Positions 36,431-45,644 of a stretch of 64,000 nt of DNA are shown here, piece by piece. Origin of the DNA: Streptomyces bungoensis (GTDB lineage: Bacteria; Actinomycetota; Actinomycetes; Streptomycetales; Streptomycetaceae). The stretch lies in the NCBI RefSeq assembly GCF_001514215.1, contig NZ_KQ948853.1, positions 522,510 through 586,509 on the forward strand. The letters are read 5' to 3'. A model generated the notes under the pieces. That model was not told the DNA's origin. It made no database searches and worked only from the letters and a program-made list of their open reading frames with translations. The translations under genes were made by a program, and so were the position numbers. Positions within the stretch are counted from its first letter, which is position 1; the number at the start of each line of letters is the position of its first letter.

Positions 36431-36476
36431 CAACGGGTCCGCCCCGCGTCGGGTTAGACGCACGACGGACCCGTTG
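36431..36476. terminator. hairpin terminator after LCP 4
   Basis: CAACGGGTCCG (36431-36441) pairs with CGGACCCGTTG (36466-36476); the loop contains a second small stem GCGTC/GACGC. It sits just below the LCP 4 stop and just above the LCP 3 start. Confidence 0.75.
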
Positions 36477-36482
36477 GGTTAC

Positions 36483-38243
36483 CTACGAGGCGCACTGAAC
36501 CTTGTCCGCCGTGGACTTGCCGTCGACCTCGGGTGCCTTGGACGGGACGGTGAGGGAGACCCCCGCACCCTTGAAGTCCTTGCCCAGGGTCAGCGTCATC
36601 GCCGGCAGCCCCTGGGAGTTGGTGACGCTCTTGCCCGGCTTCAGCGCGGAGCCCGGCAGCCCCATCAGGGAGGCCAGTTCGCGCGCCTGGGCGGCCTGGC
36701 CGGGCGCGTACTCGAGAGTGGTCTTGCTCAGCTGCGCCGGGGCGTTGCCCGCGTTCTCCGACTTCAGCACGCCCTTGTCGTTCTGCAGCCACTGCAGCGT
36801 CTCCTGCGCGCTGCCCGCCACCGCACCGCCGTTGAGGATCCGCAACCGCACGTCGCCGGGCGCGGACTTGCTGCCCTTGAGCCGCGCGGCCGCCGCGTCC
36901 TTCGCCGCCTTCCGCTTCTTCTTCACCTCGGTGAAGGAGACGTCGTTCTTGATGGCGTCGAAGACCTGGGGAGCGGTGTTCGGGTTGACGACGACCGTCT
37001 TGTGGACGACGCCGTCGGCCGGGTTGTCGATCACCGGCACGGTGAGGAAGGTGATGTTCTTCGTCGGCACCTTCTTCAGCTCCAGCGCGATGTCCTTGAG
37101 CGTGCTCACGTGTCCGATGCCCTTGTCGACGGTGAGCGCCTTGGTGGCGGCCTCGGCGAGGTCGACGAGCTTGCTGGGGCTGGTGAGCGTGTCGCTGGAG
37201 GACATCTTGCGCATGAGCGAGGCCATGAACTGCTGCTGCACCTTGATGCGGTCCAGGTCGCCCTGGTTGCCCCAGCTGTGCCGGGTGCGGACGAAGGCCA
37301 GCGCCTGCTCGCCCTCGATCTTGTGCGGGCCCTTGCTCAGGTTGAGGTGCGAGTCCTTGTCGTTCACGGAGTGGGCGAGACACACGTCGACCCCGCCGAC
37401 CGCCGTGGTCAGCGTCTTCACCGCGTTGAAGTCGACCATCATGAAGTGGTCGGGCTGGATGCCGGTGACCGCCTTGACGGTGTTCATGGTGCAGCCCGGG
37501 TCCCGGCCCTCCTGGCCGAGACTCGTGTTGAAGCGGACGTTCTCGCTGCCCGGGATGACCTTCTCGGTGCCGTCGGGCTGCTTCGTCTGGCAGTCCGGCA
37601 CGTTCACGATCAGGTCGCGGGGGATGCTGAGCGCGGTGGCGTTCGTCCGGTCCTTGGAGACGTGCAGCAGGATGTTGGTGTCGGCGTGGCCGATGCTGCC
37701 CTTGTCGCCGTAGCCCTCGTTGCCCTTGCCGGTGCGCTTGTCGGTGCCGATGATCAGTATGTTGAAGGCGCCGTCCTTGCTGAAGCCGTCCTTGGCCGCG
37801 CCGCCGACGTCCGTCGTGGTGACGTTGCCCTCGAGATGCTTCAGGTACAGGTAGCCGGCCGTGCCGACGGCGACCAGCACGAACGCCGTGCCGCCGGCGG
37901 TCCACGCCAGGACCTTCTTGACCTTCGACTTCTTCTTCACCGGCCGCCGGCCGCGGCGCCCCTGCGGCGGCTCGGGCTCGGCGGTGCGGCGCCGGGCCGA
38001 CCGCGGCGCCGGCACCTGCGCGCCGCTCGCCTGCCGCATCTCCCGCGTCTCGCCCGCTCCCGGGCCCCCGCGGCCGCGCGGCCGGCCGTCGCGCTCACCG
38101 GAAGCCGGTCTCCGGGGACCGGGCACCGGCGACTGCGGTCCGGAAGGGGACAGTCGCAGTTCGTATTCGCCGGTCTTCGGATTGAGTACCCACTGGTCTG
38201 CGGGGTCGATGTTGTCCGCCCGCCCACGGCCTTGCGCGTCCAC
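36483..38243 (-). CDS. LCP family cell wall ligase 4 with LytR_C domain
   Basis: 586-residue protein, the longest LCP here. The cytoplasmic N-terminus (1-110) begins with an acidic DPADQWVLNPKTGEYELRL motif and turns basic (KKKSKVKK) before the membrane helix (about 112-132). LCP domain: FNILIIGTDKRTG, HADTNILLHV, ALSIPRDLIVNVP, NTSLGQEGRDPGC, QPDHFMMVDF, TAVGGVDVC, LAFVRTRHSWGNQGDLDR. LytR_C domain from about residue 465 (VRLRILNGGAVAGSAQ). GTG 38243. A 230-base gap upstream with an AT-richer core presumably holds the promoter; TAGTGT on the minus strand is a possible -10. Confidence 0.92.
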   Translation of the reverse strand: MDAQGRGRADNIDPADQWVLNPKTGEYELRLSPSGPQSPVPGPRRPASGERDGRPRGRGGPGAGETREMRQASGAQVPAPRSARRRTAEPEPPQGRRGRRPVKKKSKVKKVLAWTAGGTAFVLVAVGTAGYLYLKHLEGNVTTTDVGGAAKDGFSKDGAFNILIIGTDKRTGKGNEGYGDKGSIGHADTNILLHVSKDRTNATALSIPRDLIVNVPDCQTKQPDGTEKVIPGSENVRFNTSLGQEGRDPGCTMNTVKAVTGIQPDHFMMVDFNAVKTLTTAVGGVDVCLAHSVNDKDSHLNLSKGPHKIEGEQALAFVRTRHSWGNQGDLDRIKVQQQFMASLMRKMSSSDTLTSPSKLVDLAEAATKALTVDKGIGHVSTLKDIALELKKVPTKNITFLTVPVIDNPADGVVHKTVVVNPNTAPQVFDAIKNDVSFTEVKKKRKAAKDAAAARLKGSKSAPGDVRLRILNGGAVAGSAQETLQWLQNDKGVLKSENAGNAPAQLSKTTLEYAPGQAAQARELASLMGLPGSALKPGKSVTNSQGLPAMTLTLGKDFKGAGVSLTVPSKAPEVDGKSTADKVQCAS

Positions 38244-38473
38244 GGTTGTCCGAATCCTCCGTCGGGGCCACGCGGCGCCTTCCCCCCAAGGCGCTCGGGT
38301 CTCGGTGAATCAGTGCACGACCCCAGGACGGACCTCGCGGCCGGGTGCACCCGATCGCTCACACTATCCGCCCAGTTCAGCGTCCAGCGACGCCGGTGAC
38401 AAATTCCACCTTCCTACAACTGGGCAATCCCCCTCATACTCCTGAACAGAAGTTCGCCGACTTGGTGAACGTC

Positions 38474-39643
38474 TTACTCACAGGCGTGTTCGGCGGCGGT
38501 GTTTCCGCGAAAGGTCGGAGTGGGCGCGGGGTCGCGCGAGGACCCGCCCCCGGTTCTCCGCCCGTCGCCGTCCGGTGCCACGGCCACCGCCCGGTCCGCC
38601 CTCAGCCGTGCGAACAGCCGCTCGGCGTCCGGCTCCACGAGCTGGTCGCGGTTGGAGTCGTAGACGTACGCCTCCCTGGGCACCGTCAGGAACCGCACCT
38701 GTTTCGCCGGGATGGTGCGCAACCCCCGTACCAACTGGTACAAGCCGCGCAGACTTGCCAGTTCCGGGTCGGTGGTGAGCGAGGACGTCGCCGCGTCCAG
38801 CACCGGATACAGCTTCACCGGGTTCAGCAGCACGCCGTCGCCGCGCACCTTGTCCACCAGCGCGCCGAGGAACCGCTGCTGGCGCTCCATGCGGTCGGTG
38901 TCGCTGCCGTCGCCGAGCGACTTGCGCACCCGCACGTACCCGAGGGCCTGTTCCCCGTCGAGCGTGACCCGGCCCGCGGGCAGTCTCAGCTTGGCCGCCT
39001 TGTCGTCGATCGGCTCCCGCAGGCACACCTGGACCCCGTCGACGGCGTCGACCATGTCCTTGAACCCGCTGAAGTCGACCACCACGTGGTGGTCGACACG
39101 GATGTCCGTCAGCTTCTCGACGGTGCGGATGGTGCAGGCCGAACCGCCCAGTTCGAAGGCGTGGTTGAACATGGCGAACACCGGCTCGCTCCGGCTGCCG
39201 TCCTGCTGCCGGCAGCCGGGGATGTCCACCATCAGGTCCCGGGGCAGCGAGACCGCGGTGGCGCTGCGCCGGTCGGCGGCCAGGTGCAGCAGGATCGTCG
39301 TGTCGGACCGCTCGCTGCCCACGTCCCGTCCGTAGGCGCCGTTGCCGTCACCGGCCCGGGTGTCCGACCCGATCAGCAGGATGTTCTGGGCGCCCCGCAC
39401 CAACTCGGTGGGCCGCTCCCGCTCGTACCGGGCCAGTTCGGCCGCCGCCGCCTCGTCGGGGGTGATGTTGGCGCTGAGCCTGGCGTACACCGCCCAACCG
39501 GCCGCGGCCGCCGCCACGGCGAGCACCCCCGCCCCGAGCGCCGTCCCCCCGGCCCACCGGCGCCGGCGCCGCCGCGCGAGCCCCCGCCCGGTGGCGGAGG
39601 ACCCGGGACGCGGACCGAGGGGTGTGCCTGCGGTGTCGGCCAC
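38474..39643 (-). CDS. LCP family cell wall ligase 5 (no LytR_C)
   Basis: About 389 residues. Basic N-terminus (ARRRRRRW) then one membrane helix at about 33-52. LCP domain: QNILLIGSDTRAG, RSDTTILLHL, AVSLPRDLMVDIPGC, FNHAFELGGSAC, RVDHHVVVDFSGF, VDAVDGVQVCL, LGYVRVRKSLGDGSDTDR. The usual RTRH is VRKS here, a change in a normally conserved loop. No LytR_C domain; a short Arg/Gly tail ends the protein. GTG 39643 has GGGAGG close upstream; the frame stays open to 39775 with an ATG at 39688 that lacks a ribosome-binding site. Confidence 0.87.
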   Translation of the reverse strand: MADTAGTPLGPRPGSSATGRGLARRRRRRWAGGTALGAGVLAVAAAAAGWAVYARLSANITPDEAAAAELARYERERPTELVRGAQNILLIGSDTRAGDGNGAYGRDVGSERSDTTILLHLAADRRSATAVSLPRDLMVDIPGCRQQDGSRSEPVFAMFNHAFELGGSACTIRTVEKLTDIRVDHHVVVDFSGFKDMVDAVDGVQVCLREPIDDKAAKLRLPAGRVTLDGEQALGYVRVRKSLGDGSDTDRMERQQRFLGALVDKVRGDGVLLNPVKLYPVLDAATSSLTTDPELASLRGLYQLVRGLRTIPAKQVRFLTVPREAYVYDSNRDQLVEPDAERLFARLRADRAVAVAPDGDGRRTGGGSSRDPAPTPTFRGNTAAEHACE

Positions 39644-39779
39644 GTCCCTCCCTGGCGTACGAGCGTCTCGTCCTGCTCCTACGACCATGGCGCGCGGGGG
39701 GAGGGAAGGCGCCCCGTACTGCTCCAGGCGGGCTACGGCGGCCCGCCGCGGCCGCTCGGCGGTGGCCCGCCGCACCCGT

Positions 39780-40535
39780 TCAGCGGCGGGACGCGGTCAC
39801 CCGTTCGCTCTCGATGCGCTGGGCGAGGCGCTCCTCGTCCAGCCGGTCCAGGTTCCGGCACAGCACCACGGACCCTCCGGCGGCGAGCGGCGCGTAGAGC
39901 CCCGCGCTGACCCCGTCCCACGAGTCGTACGGCAGCCCCGACAGCAGCCGCGAACCCGGCCCCGTCAGATCGAGCGAGGGGGCGTCGGCCAGGGCCCGCT
40001 CCACCACCTCGGCCGCGCTGAACGCGGCCCCGGCCACGACCAGCGCCGGATCGTCCGGATCCACCGGCGCGAACGGCGCGAACCGGTCTCCCTGGCCCGG
40101 GACTTCCACGGCGTAGTCCACGAACCCCGCCGGGGGCTGGGGAAAACGCCCGCCGAGCGGCCGCAGCGCCAGCGCGACCCGCTCGCCGCCGCAGGCCCGG
40201 GCCGCCTCCAGCGTGTCGGGTCCGCTGACGACGACGTCGGCGGACGCCGGATCGCCGGCCAGGTCCGCCACCGCACCCACTGACGAACACGCCAGCAGCC
40301 ACACGGCCGTCTGCCAGTGCGCCGGCAGCAGCAGCACGACCCGGTCGCCGGGCCCGGCGGACAATTCACCCTGGAGGAGGTTGGCGGTCTTGGCCACCCA
40401 GTTGGCGAAGGTGGCCACGGACAGTTCGACGCGTTCGCCCGTGGCGTCGTCGTAGAAGGTCACCAGCGGGCGGCCGGGATCCGCGGCGAGCGCGGAACGC
40501 AGCAGGTCGGCAGGGGTGCGTTCGGTGGCAGTCAC
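39780..40535 (-). CDS. TIGR03089 family protein (acyl-adenylate-enzyme-like N-terminal fragment)
   Basis: 251-residue actinobacterial protein resembling the N-terminal part of an AMP-binding enzyme: TPADLLRSALAADPGRPLVTFYDDATGERVELSVATFANWVAKTANLL is the usual opening (shown here only by its start, TPADLLRSALA, and ATFANWVAKTANLL), followed by PGDRVVLLLPAHWQTAVWLLACSSVGA. The ATP-grasping P-loop and C-terminal catalytic parts of acyl-CoA synthetases are absent, so adenylation is unlikely. GTG 40535 is preceded at seven bases by TACTCT on the minus strand, suggesting a leaderless message. Function unknown. Confidence 0.85.
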   Translation of the reverse strand: MTATERTPADLLRSALAADPGRPLVTFYDDATGERVELSVATFANWVAKTANLLQGELSAGPGDRVVLLLPAHWQTAVWLLACSSVGAVADLAGDPASADVVVSGPDTLEAARACGGERVALALRPLGGRFPQPPAGFVDYAVEVPGQGDRFAPFAPVDPDDPALVVAGAAFSAAEVVERALADAPSLDLTGPGSRLLSGLPYDSWDGVSAGLYAPLAAGGSVVLCRNLDRLDEERLAQRIESERVTASRR

Positions 40536-40880
40536 CCGCGCAAGAGTACGCCGCGGCGCTTTCGGCACCGGCACCTCGGGCCGATCCGTGGGGGGAGACA
40601 TATCCGAGGCCGGAAGGTGGGAATCCTCTATACAAAGGGTAAGAACGTACGACTGAACGTCATCTCCGGCCAACGGGACGGATATACAGCCACATGTCCG
40701 GGCAATTCAGGGGCGCTGAGGGCCCGCGGCCCGCCGGGACGGGCCGGGCGTATGGGGGAAACCGGACGCCGATCCCGTGGCGCACCGCCCGGCCACCGAG
40801 GGCGCCGTCGCACGGTCCGCCTACACTGACCGGCCGAAACGAGTAGAGCGGCCGGTCCCGGCAGGAAGCAGAGACGACAG
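40536..40880. other. divergent intergenic region with 5' UTR hairpin
   Basis: 345 bases between the TIGR03089 gene and the nucleotidyltransferase gene. It contains an AT-richer part (about 40615-40690) and, near the right end, TACACT (40822-40827) as a possible -10, followed by a hairpin GACCGGCCG/CGGCCGGTC (40828-40857) with a 12-base loop in the expected 5' UTR. No gene seen. Confidence 0.5.
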
Positions 40881-41963
40881 GTGACAGAAGCGATCCTCCT
40901 GGTCGGCGGCAAGGGCACGCGGCTGCGTCCGCTCACCGTGCACACCCCGAAGCCCATGGTGCCGGCGGCCGGGGTGCCGTTCCTCACGCACCAGCTGGCC
41001 CGGGCGCGGGCGGCGGGCGTGGAGCACATCGTCCTCGCGACGAGCTACCTCGCCGAGGTCTTCGAGCCCTACTTCGGTGACGGCGCCTCCCTGGGCCTGC
41101 ACATCGAGTACGTCACCGAGGAGGAGCCCCTCGGCACCGGCGGCGCCATCCGCAACGTCGCCTCGCGGCTGCACTCCGGGCCCGACGACCCGGTACTGAT
41201 CTTCAACGGCGACATCCTCACCGGGCTGGACATCCGGGCCCTGACCGACACCCACGAGTCGACCGGCGCGGACGTGTCCCTGCACCTGACCAAGGTCACC
41301 GACCCCCGCGCCTACGGCCTCGTGCCGACCGACCCGACGGGCCGGGTGCTGGCCTTCCTGGAGAAGCCGCAGACGCCGGAGGAGATCGTCACCGACCAGA
41401 TCAACGCGGGGGCGTACGTCTTCCGCCGCTCGGTCATCGACACGATCCCGGCGGGCCGCCCGGTCTCGGTGGAGCGCGAGACGTTCCCCGAACTGCTGGC
41501 CTCCGGCGCCCACCTGCAGGGCATGGTCGACTCGACCTACTGGCTGGACCTCGGCACGCCCGCCGCGTTCGTCCGCGGCTCGGCGGACCTCGTCCTCGGC
41601 CGTGCCCCCTCCCCGGCCGTGCCCGGCCGCTGCGGTGACCGCCTCGTCCTGCCCACCGCCACGGTGGCGCCGGACGCGAAGCTGACGGGCGGCACGGTGG
41701 TCGGCGAGGGCGCCTTCGTCGCCGAGGGCGCGCGCGTCTCCGGCTCGACGATCCTCGCCGGCGCCGTCATCGAACCCGGCGCGGTCGTCACCGACTCCCT
41801 CGTCGGCGCCCGCGCCCGCGTCGGCGAACGCTCCGTCCTCACCGGCACCGTCATCGGCGACGGCGCGGTGATCGGCCCGGACAACGAACTCCGCGAGGGC
41901 GCCCGCATCTGGTGCGACGCCCACATCCCGGCGGGCGCCGTGCGCTTCTCGTCCGACCAGTAG
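40881..41963 (+). CDS. sugar-1-phosphate nucleotidyltransferase (mannose-1-phosphate guanylyltransferase-like)
   Basis: 360-residue two-domain enzyme. The N-terminal pyrophosphorylase signature is ILLVGGKGTRLRPLTVHTPKPMVPAAGVPFL, with FNGDILTGLD as the metal-binding Asp motif and EKPQTPEEIVTDQINAGAYVF. The C-terminal part (about 250-350) is a left-handed beta-helix of hexapeptide repeats (VVGEGAFVAEGARVSGSTILAGAVIEPGAVV). This layout is typical of GDP-mannose pyrophosphorylase-like enzymes, and manA and manB occur downstream in the window. The nucleotide specificity is not certain. GTG 40881, with AGGAAG further upstream than usual. Confidence 0.88.
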   Translation: MTEAILLVGGKGTRLRPLTVHTPKPMVPAAGVPFLTHQLARARAAGVEHIVLATSYLAEVFEPYFGDGASLGLHIEYVTEEEPLGTGGAIRNVASRLHSGPDDPVLIFNGDILTGLDIRALTDTHESTGADVSLHLTKVTDPRAYGLVPTDPTGRVLAFLEKPQTPEEIVTDQINAGAYVFRRSVIDTIPAGRPVSVERETFPELLASGAHLQGMVDSTYWLDLGTPAAFVRGSADLVLGRAPSPAVPGRCGDRLVLPTATVAPDAKLTGGTVVGEGAFVAEGARVSGSTILAGAVIEPGAVVTDSLVGARARVGERSVLTGTVIGDGAVIGPDNELREGARIWCDAHIPAGAVRFSSDQ

Positions 41964-42005
41964 CGGCGGGGACGGCTGTCCCGGCGTCGCTGCGGGCAGT
42001 CGTCC

Positions 42006-42041
42006 CTCCCCCAATGTCTCAAGCGCCTGGGGGACCCCAGG
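42006..42041 (+). repeat. diverged relative of the dispersed GC-rich repeat
   Basis: CTCCCCCA, then GGGGGACCCC, the same skeleton as the repeats at 6296 and 45682 but with a different centre. Intergenic, between the nucleotidyltransferase and the glycosylase genes. Membership in the family is tentative. Confidence 0.35.
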
Positions 42042-42118
42042 CGCACGGGAGGGCGCAGCGGCACCCCGCGAGCGCGGGTACGTGAACCCACCCCGGCCGG
42101 CACCGGCCCAGGGCGCCG

Positions 42119-43129
42119 TCACAGCAGCCCGATGTCCACCCGAGGCATCTTCGGCGCCCTCCGCGCCGGCGCCTGCCCGCTCAGCAGGATCAGCCGGGCC
42201 GCCCGGTGCCGCTGCCCCGCATACGGCTCGAGCAACTCCAGCATCACGGAGTCGTCCGCATGCCGGTTCCCCGCCAGCGCCCATCCCACGATGCCCGGCA
42301 GATGCAGGTCCCCCACCGTCACCGCGTCCGCCGCGCCGTGGCTGCGCTGCACCACCTCCGCCGACGTCCACGGCCCGATCCCCGGCACGACCTCCAGCCG
42401 CGCCCGGGCCTCCGCCGCCGGCATCGCCACGGCCTGCTCCAGCCGCGCGGCGACCCGCACCGCGCGCAGGATCGTCGAGGCCCGCTTGTCGTCGACCCCC
42501 GCCCGGTGCCACTCCCAGGAGGGAATCAGCGCCCAGGTCCGCGGCGCGGGCATCACCCACATCGGCCGCTCGAACGCCCCCGCGGGCCCCGGTGCCGGCT
42601 CCCCGAACCTCCGCACCAGCAACCGCCACGCCCGGTACGCCTCGTCGGTCGTGACCTTCTGCTCCAGCACCGACGGGATCAGCGACTCCAGCACCAGCCC
42701 GGTCCGGGTCAGCCTGAGCCCCGGCCTGCGGTGCCGCGCCAGCGCCACCAGCCGGTGCCGGGGCACGAACGCCTCCGGGTCGTCGGCGGCGCCGAGCAGC
42801 TCGGGCAGCTGCTCCAGCAGCCAGTCCGCCCCCGGCCCCCAGGCCTGCGCGCACACCTCACCGCCGTGGCCGTACACCCGTAGCGTCCCCGGCCCGGCGG
42901 GCGTCCGGACGGCCCGCCACACGGAGCCGTCGCGCGTCGCGCGGAACGTCGGATCGCCGGGCCCGCGCCGCAGCGGACCCAGCACCAGCCCGAGATCCAA
43001 CGGCCCGCCGGGCACGTACCGCCGCGCCCGGGCGGGTCCGGCCACCTGCCGAGGCACCCCGCCGGGCAGCGCCACGTCCCCGCCGCGCACGGTCGTGGGC
43101 GTGGGCCGGGGAGCGAAACGTCCTGCCAC
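42119..43129 (-). CDS. DNA-3-methyladenine glycosylase 2/AlkA-like (HhH-GPD) protein
   Basis: 336-residue base-excision repair enzyme. The helix-hairpin-helix is LEVVPGIGPWTSAEVVQRS and the GPD-loop follows as AVTVGDLHLPGIVG, with the catalytic Asp in the VGD segment. Residues 1-100 form the beta-rich N-terminal domain of AlkA-type enzymes and 125-200 form helices (LVLESLIPSVLEQKVTTDEAYRAWRLLVRRFG). It removes alkylated purines. GTG 43129 with GAGGACC upstream. Just upstream is CCTAG-AGA-CTAGG (43189-43201), CTAG being rare in this DNA; on the minus strand TAGTCT could be its -10. Confidence 0.9.
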   Translation of the reverse strand: MAGRFAPRPTPTTVRGGDVALPGGVPRQVAGPARARRYVPGGPLDLGLVLGPLRRGPGDPTFRATRDGSVWRAVRTPAGPGTLRVYGHGGEVCAQAWGPGADWLLEQLPELLGAADDPEAFVPRHRLVALARHRRPGLRLTRTGLVLESLIPSVLEQKVTTDEAYRAWRLLVRRFGEPAPGPAGAFERPMWVMPAPRTWALIPSWEWHRAGVDDKRASTILRAVRVAARLEQAVAMPAAEARARLEVVPGIGPWTSAEVVQRSHGAADAVTVGDLHLPGIVGWALAGNRHADDSVMLELLEPYAGQRHRAARLILLSGQAPARRAPKMPRVDIGLL

Positions 43130-43248
43130 GAATGAGGTCCTCAGGCTTCCGGTTCTGCCGGCCCCGGGCTGTGGTCGGGCCGCTGCCCCTAGAGACTAGG
43201 CCAGACCGGCCGCCCGGCACCCGCTCGTGCGGCCCCTCACCGCACCTC

Positions 43249-44580
43249 TCACCGGACCTCGATGAAGGCCTCCGGGTCCCGCTCGGGCCGGGGCCCCGGT
43301 TCCTGCGCCGGATGCCCGACCGCGACCGCCCCCATGGGCTCCCAGTCCGCCGGCAGCCCGAGCACCTCGCGCACCACGTCCCGGCAGAACATCGTCGACG
43401 ACACCCAGGCCGACCCCAGCCGCTCCCCGGCCAGCGCGACCAGCAGGTTCTGCACGCCCGCGCCCGTCGCGACGACGAACATCTCCCGCTCGGCACCGTC
43501 CCGCCGCGGGTCCCCGTAGTGGTGCGAGCCGTCCATGACGAGGCAGGGCACCACCAGGTAGGGCGCGTTGCGCAGCACGTCGCCGCGGCGGATCCGCCGG
43601 GCGACGGACTCCTCGCTCTTGCCGTCCCGCCGCAGGTCCGCGATCCACGCGTCCCGCATCGCGTCGAGCAGCCGCTCCCGCGACTCCCGCGACTCCAGCA
43701 GGACGAACCGCCAGGGCGTCGTGTGGTGCGGGGCGGGAGCGGTCACGGCGGCGGCCACCGCGCGGCGCACCGCGCCGGGGTCGACGGGCTCGTCGGTGAA
43801 CGCCCGGACGGTACGGCGCCGGGTCACGGCCTCCCGGACCGCCTCGGAGGTGCCGAGCCGGAACATGTCGTCCCGCGCGGAGCGCACCAGCGCCCGCGCC
43901 CCCTCGCCGTCCTCCCGCGCCACCACGTGCGGCAGACCCCGCACCACGGCGACCGGCCGTCCCGCCGCCTTGCCCTTGACCAGGTCGCCGGCGGCGGCCA
44001 GCTCGTCCGCCGTGGCGACGACGGTGGCGCTGAGCGGGTTGCCGTGCGCGTCCGTGCCGCCGCGCAGATCGTCCACCACGCGCACGCCGGCCGCGCCGAT
44101 CGCCACGTCGGTGAGCCCCGCCCGCCAGGGCCGCCCGAAGGTGTCGGTGACGACGACACCGACGTCGACGCCGAGGGCGTCGCGCAGCCCCGCGCGGAGG
44201 GCCCGCGCGGACGCGTCCGGGTCCTCGGGCAGCAACAGCACGGTCCCGGCGGGGGTGTTGGAGGCGTCGACCCCGGCGGCGGCCATGACCAGGCCCTGCC
44301 GGTTCTCGACGATGCGCAGGGCGCCGCGCCGGGCGACCACCCGCACGGTCTCGGCGTCGATCGCCGCCTCCCGGTCGGCGGCCCGGACGATCCGGCCCTC
44401 CGCCTTGGACACGATCTTGGAGGTGACGAGCAGCACGTCCCCGTCGGCGAGACCGGGTCCGGCCGCGGCGATCAGCTTGGCCAGGTCGTCGCCCGGCTGC
44501 ACCTCGGGGATGCCGGGCAGGGCCCAGACCCGGAATCCGGTCCGCTCGTCCGGCGTCCCGGCGGAGGCTGCCCCGGTCAC
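43249..44580 (-). CDS. fbiB: bifunctional coenzyme F420 biosynthesis protein FbiB (CofE + nitroreductase domain)
   Basis: 443-residue fusion. The N-terminal CofE domain (about 10-245) shows [52 protein letters not shown] and [23 protein letters not shown]. The C-terminal nitroreductase-like domain (about 255-440) begins [15 protein letters not shown] and has the FMN-binding pattern [13 protein letters not shown] and [23 protein letters not shown]. It adds glutamates to F420-0 and reduces dehydro-F420-0. GTG 44580 overlaps the fbiA stop as GTGA. Confidence 0.94.
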   Translation of the reverse strand: MTGAASAGTPDERTGFRVWALPGIPEVQPGDDLAKLIAAAGPGLADGDVLLVTSKIVSKAEGRIVRAADREAAIDAETVRVVARRGALRIVENRQGLVMAAAGVDASNTPAGTVLLLPEDPDASARALRAGLRDALGVDVGVVVTDTFGRPWRAGLTDVAIGAAGVRVVDDLRGGTDAHGNPLSATVVATADELAAAGDLVKGKAAGRPVAVVRGLPHVVAREDGEGARALVRSARDDMFRLGTSEAVREAVTRRRTVRAFTDEPVDPGAVRRAVAAAVTAPAPHHTTPWRFVLLESRESRERLLDAMRDAWIADLRRDGKSEESVARRIRRGDVLRNAPYLVVPCLVMDGSHHYGDPRRDGAEREMFVVATGAGVQNLLVALAGERLGSAWVSSTMFCRDVVREVLGLPADWEPMGAVAVGHPAQEPGPRPERDPEAFIEVR

Positions 44581-45536
44581 GCTCCCCGCACCTCCTCGGC
44601 CAGCGCCAGCGCCTCCCGCGCCATCTGCGCGGCCGCGTCCACGTCGGTCATCATCAGCGGCACGGCCCGGCAGCGGATCCCGTCCGCCTCGACCCGCTCG
44701 ACCGCGCCCGCGTCGACGGTGTCGACGAGCCAGCCGTCCAGCAGCCCCGAGCCGTAGTGCTCGGCGACCGCGGCGGCCGTGGACTCCACGCCCACCGCGG
44801 CGAGCACCTTGTCGGCCATCCCGCGCACGGGCGCGTCCCCGACGATGGGGGACAGGCCGACCACCGGCACCCCGGCGTCCGCGATCGCCTCGCGGATCCC
44901 GGGGACGGCCAGGATGGTGCCGATGGACACGACCGGGTTGGACGGCGGGAAGAGGATGACGTCCGCCTCGGCGATGGCCTCCAGGACCCCCGGCGCGGGC
45001 TTGGCCTGCTCGGCGCCCACCGGGACCACCGCCTGGGCGGGGACGGAGGCGCGCAGCCGCACCCAGTACTCCTGGAAGTGGATGGCCCTGCGCTCGCCGT
45101 CCGTCTCGACCGCCACGTGGGTCTCCACCCGGTCGTCGGTCATCGGGATCAGCTTCACGCCGGGCTCCCAGCGGTCGCACAGCGCCTCGGTGACCGCGCT
45201 CAGCGGATAGCCGGCGCCGAGCATCTGCGTCCGCACGACGTGCGTGGCGAAGTCCCGGTCGCCGAGCCCGAACCACGCCGGGCCGGCCCCGTAGGCCGCC
45301 AGCTCCTCCTTGAGATGGAAGGTCTCGTCGGCCCGCCCCCAGCCCTGCTCCTCGTTGATGCCGCCGCCCAGCGTGTACATCACCGTGTCGAGGTCCGGGC
45401 AGACCTTCAGCCCGAAGAGGTGGATGTCGTCGCCGGTGTTGCCGATCACCGTGACGTCCGCGTCCGGCACGGCCCTTCTCAGACCGCGCAGGAACCGGGC
45501 ACCACCGATGCCGCCTGCCAGAACCACAATGCGCAT
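44577..45536 (-). CDS. fbiA: 2-phospho-L-lactate / phosphoenolpyruvate transferase FbiA (CofD)
   Basis: 319-residue enzyme joining phosphoenolpyruvyl- or lactyl-GPPG to Fo to give (dehydro-)F420-0. Signatures: [61 protein letters not shown], and [19 protein letters not shown] with [18 protein letters not shown] 45536 is the family-expected start. First gene of the fbiAB operon. F420 serves redox enzymes in antibiotic and tetrapyrrole metabolism. Confidence 0.95.
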   Translation of the reverse strand: MRIVVLAGGIGGARFLRGLRRAVPDADVTVIGNTGDDIHLFGLKVCPDLDTVMYTLGGGINEEQGWGRADETFHLKEELAAYGAGPAWFGLGDRDFATHVVRTQMLGAGYPLSAVTEALCDRWEPGVKLIPMTDDRVETHVAVETDGERRAIHFQEYWVRLRASVPAQAVVPVGAEQAKPAPGVLEAIAEADVILFPPSNPVVSIGTILAVPGIREAIADAGVPVVGLSPIVGDAPVRGMADKVLAAVGVESTAAAVAEHYGSGLLDGWLVDTVDAGAVERVEADGIRCRAVPLMMTDVDAAAQMAREALALAEEVRGA

Positions 45537-45596
45537 GGGCCAAGTCTCGCAGGCGGGTACGACAACACGTCAGCCCGGCACCGGACGCGGACCGGC

Positions 45597-45644
45597 CGGT
45601 ATCAGACGGTGCCGGTGTCAGAGGGTGCCGGTGTCAGACGGTCG
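45597..45644. repeat. three tandem 16-base repeats across a stop codon
   Basis: CGGTATCAGACGGTGC, CGGTGTCAGAGGGTGC and CGGTGTCAGACGGTCG are consecutive. The third carries the stop codon (45634-45636) of the cupin gene, and each carries a TCAG in the same phase, so any one of them could supply the stop. Confidence 0.7.

Noticed and set aside
35112..38399. Open frame of about 1095 codons on the + strand across LCP 3 and LCP 4
   Set aside because: Antisense to two clear LCP genes; product is Arg/Gly/Val/Asp-rich without domains. A typical GC-rich shadow frame.
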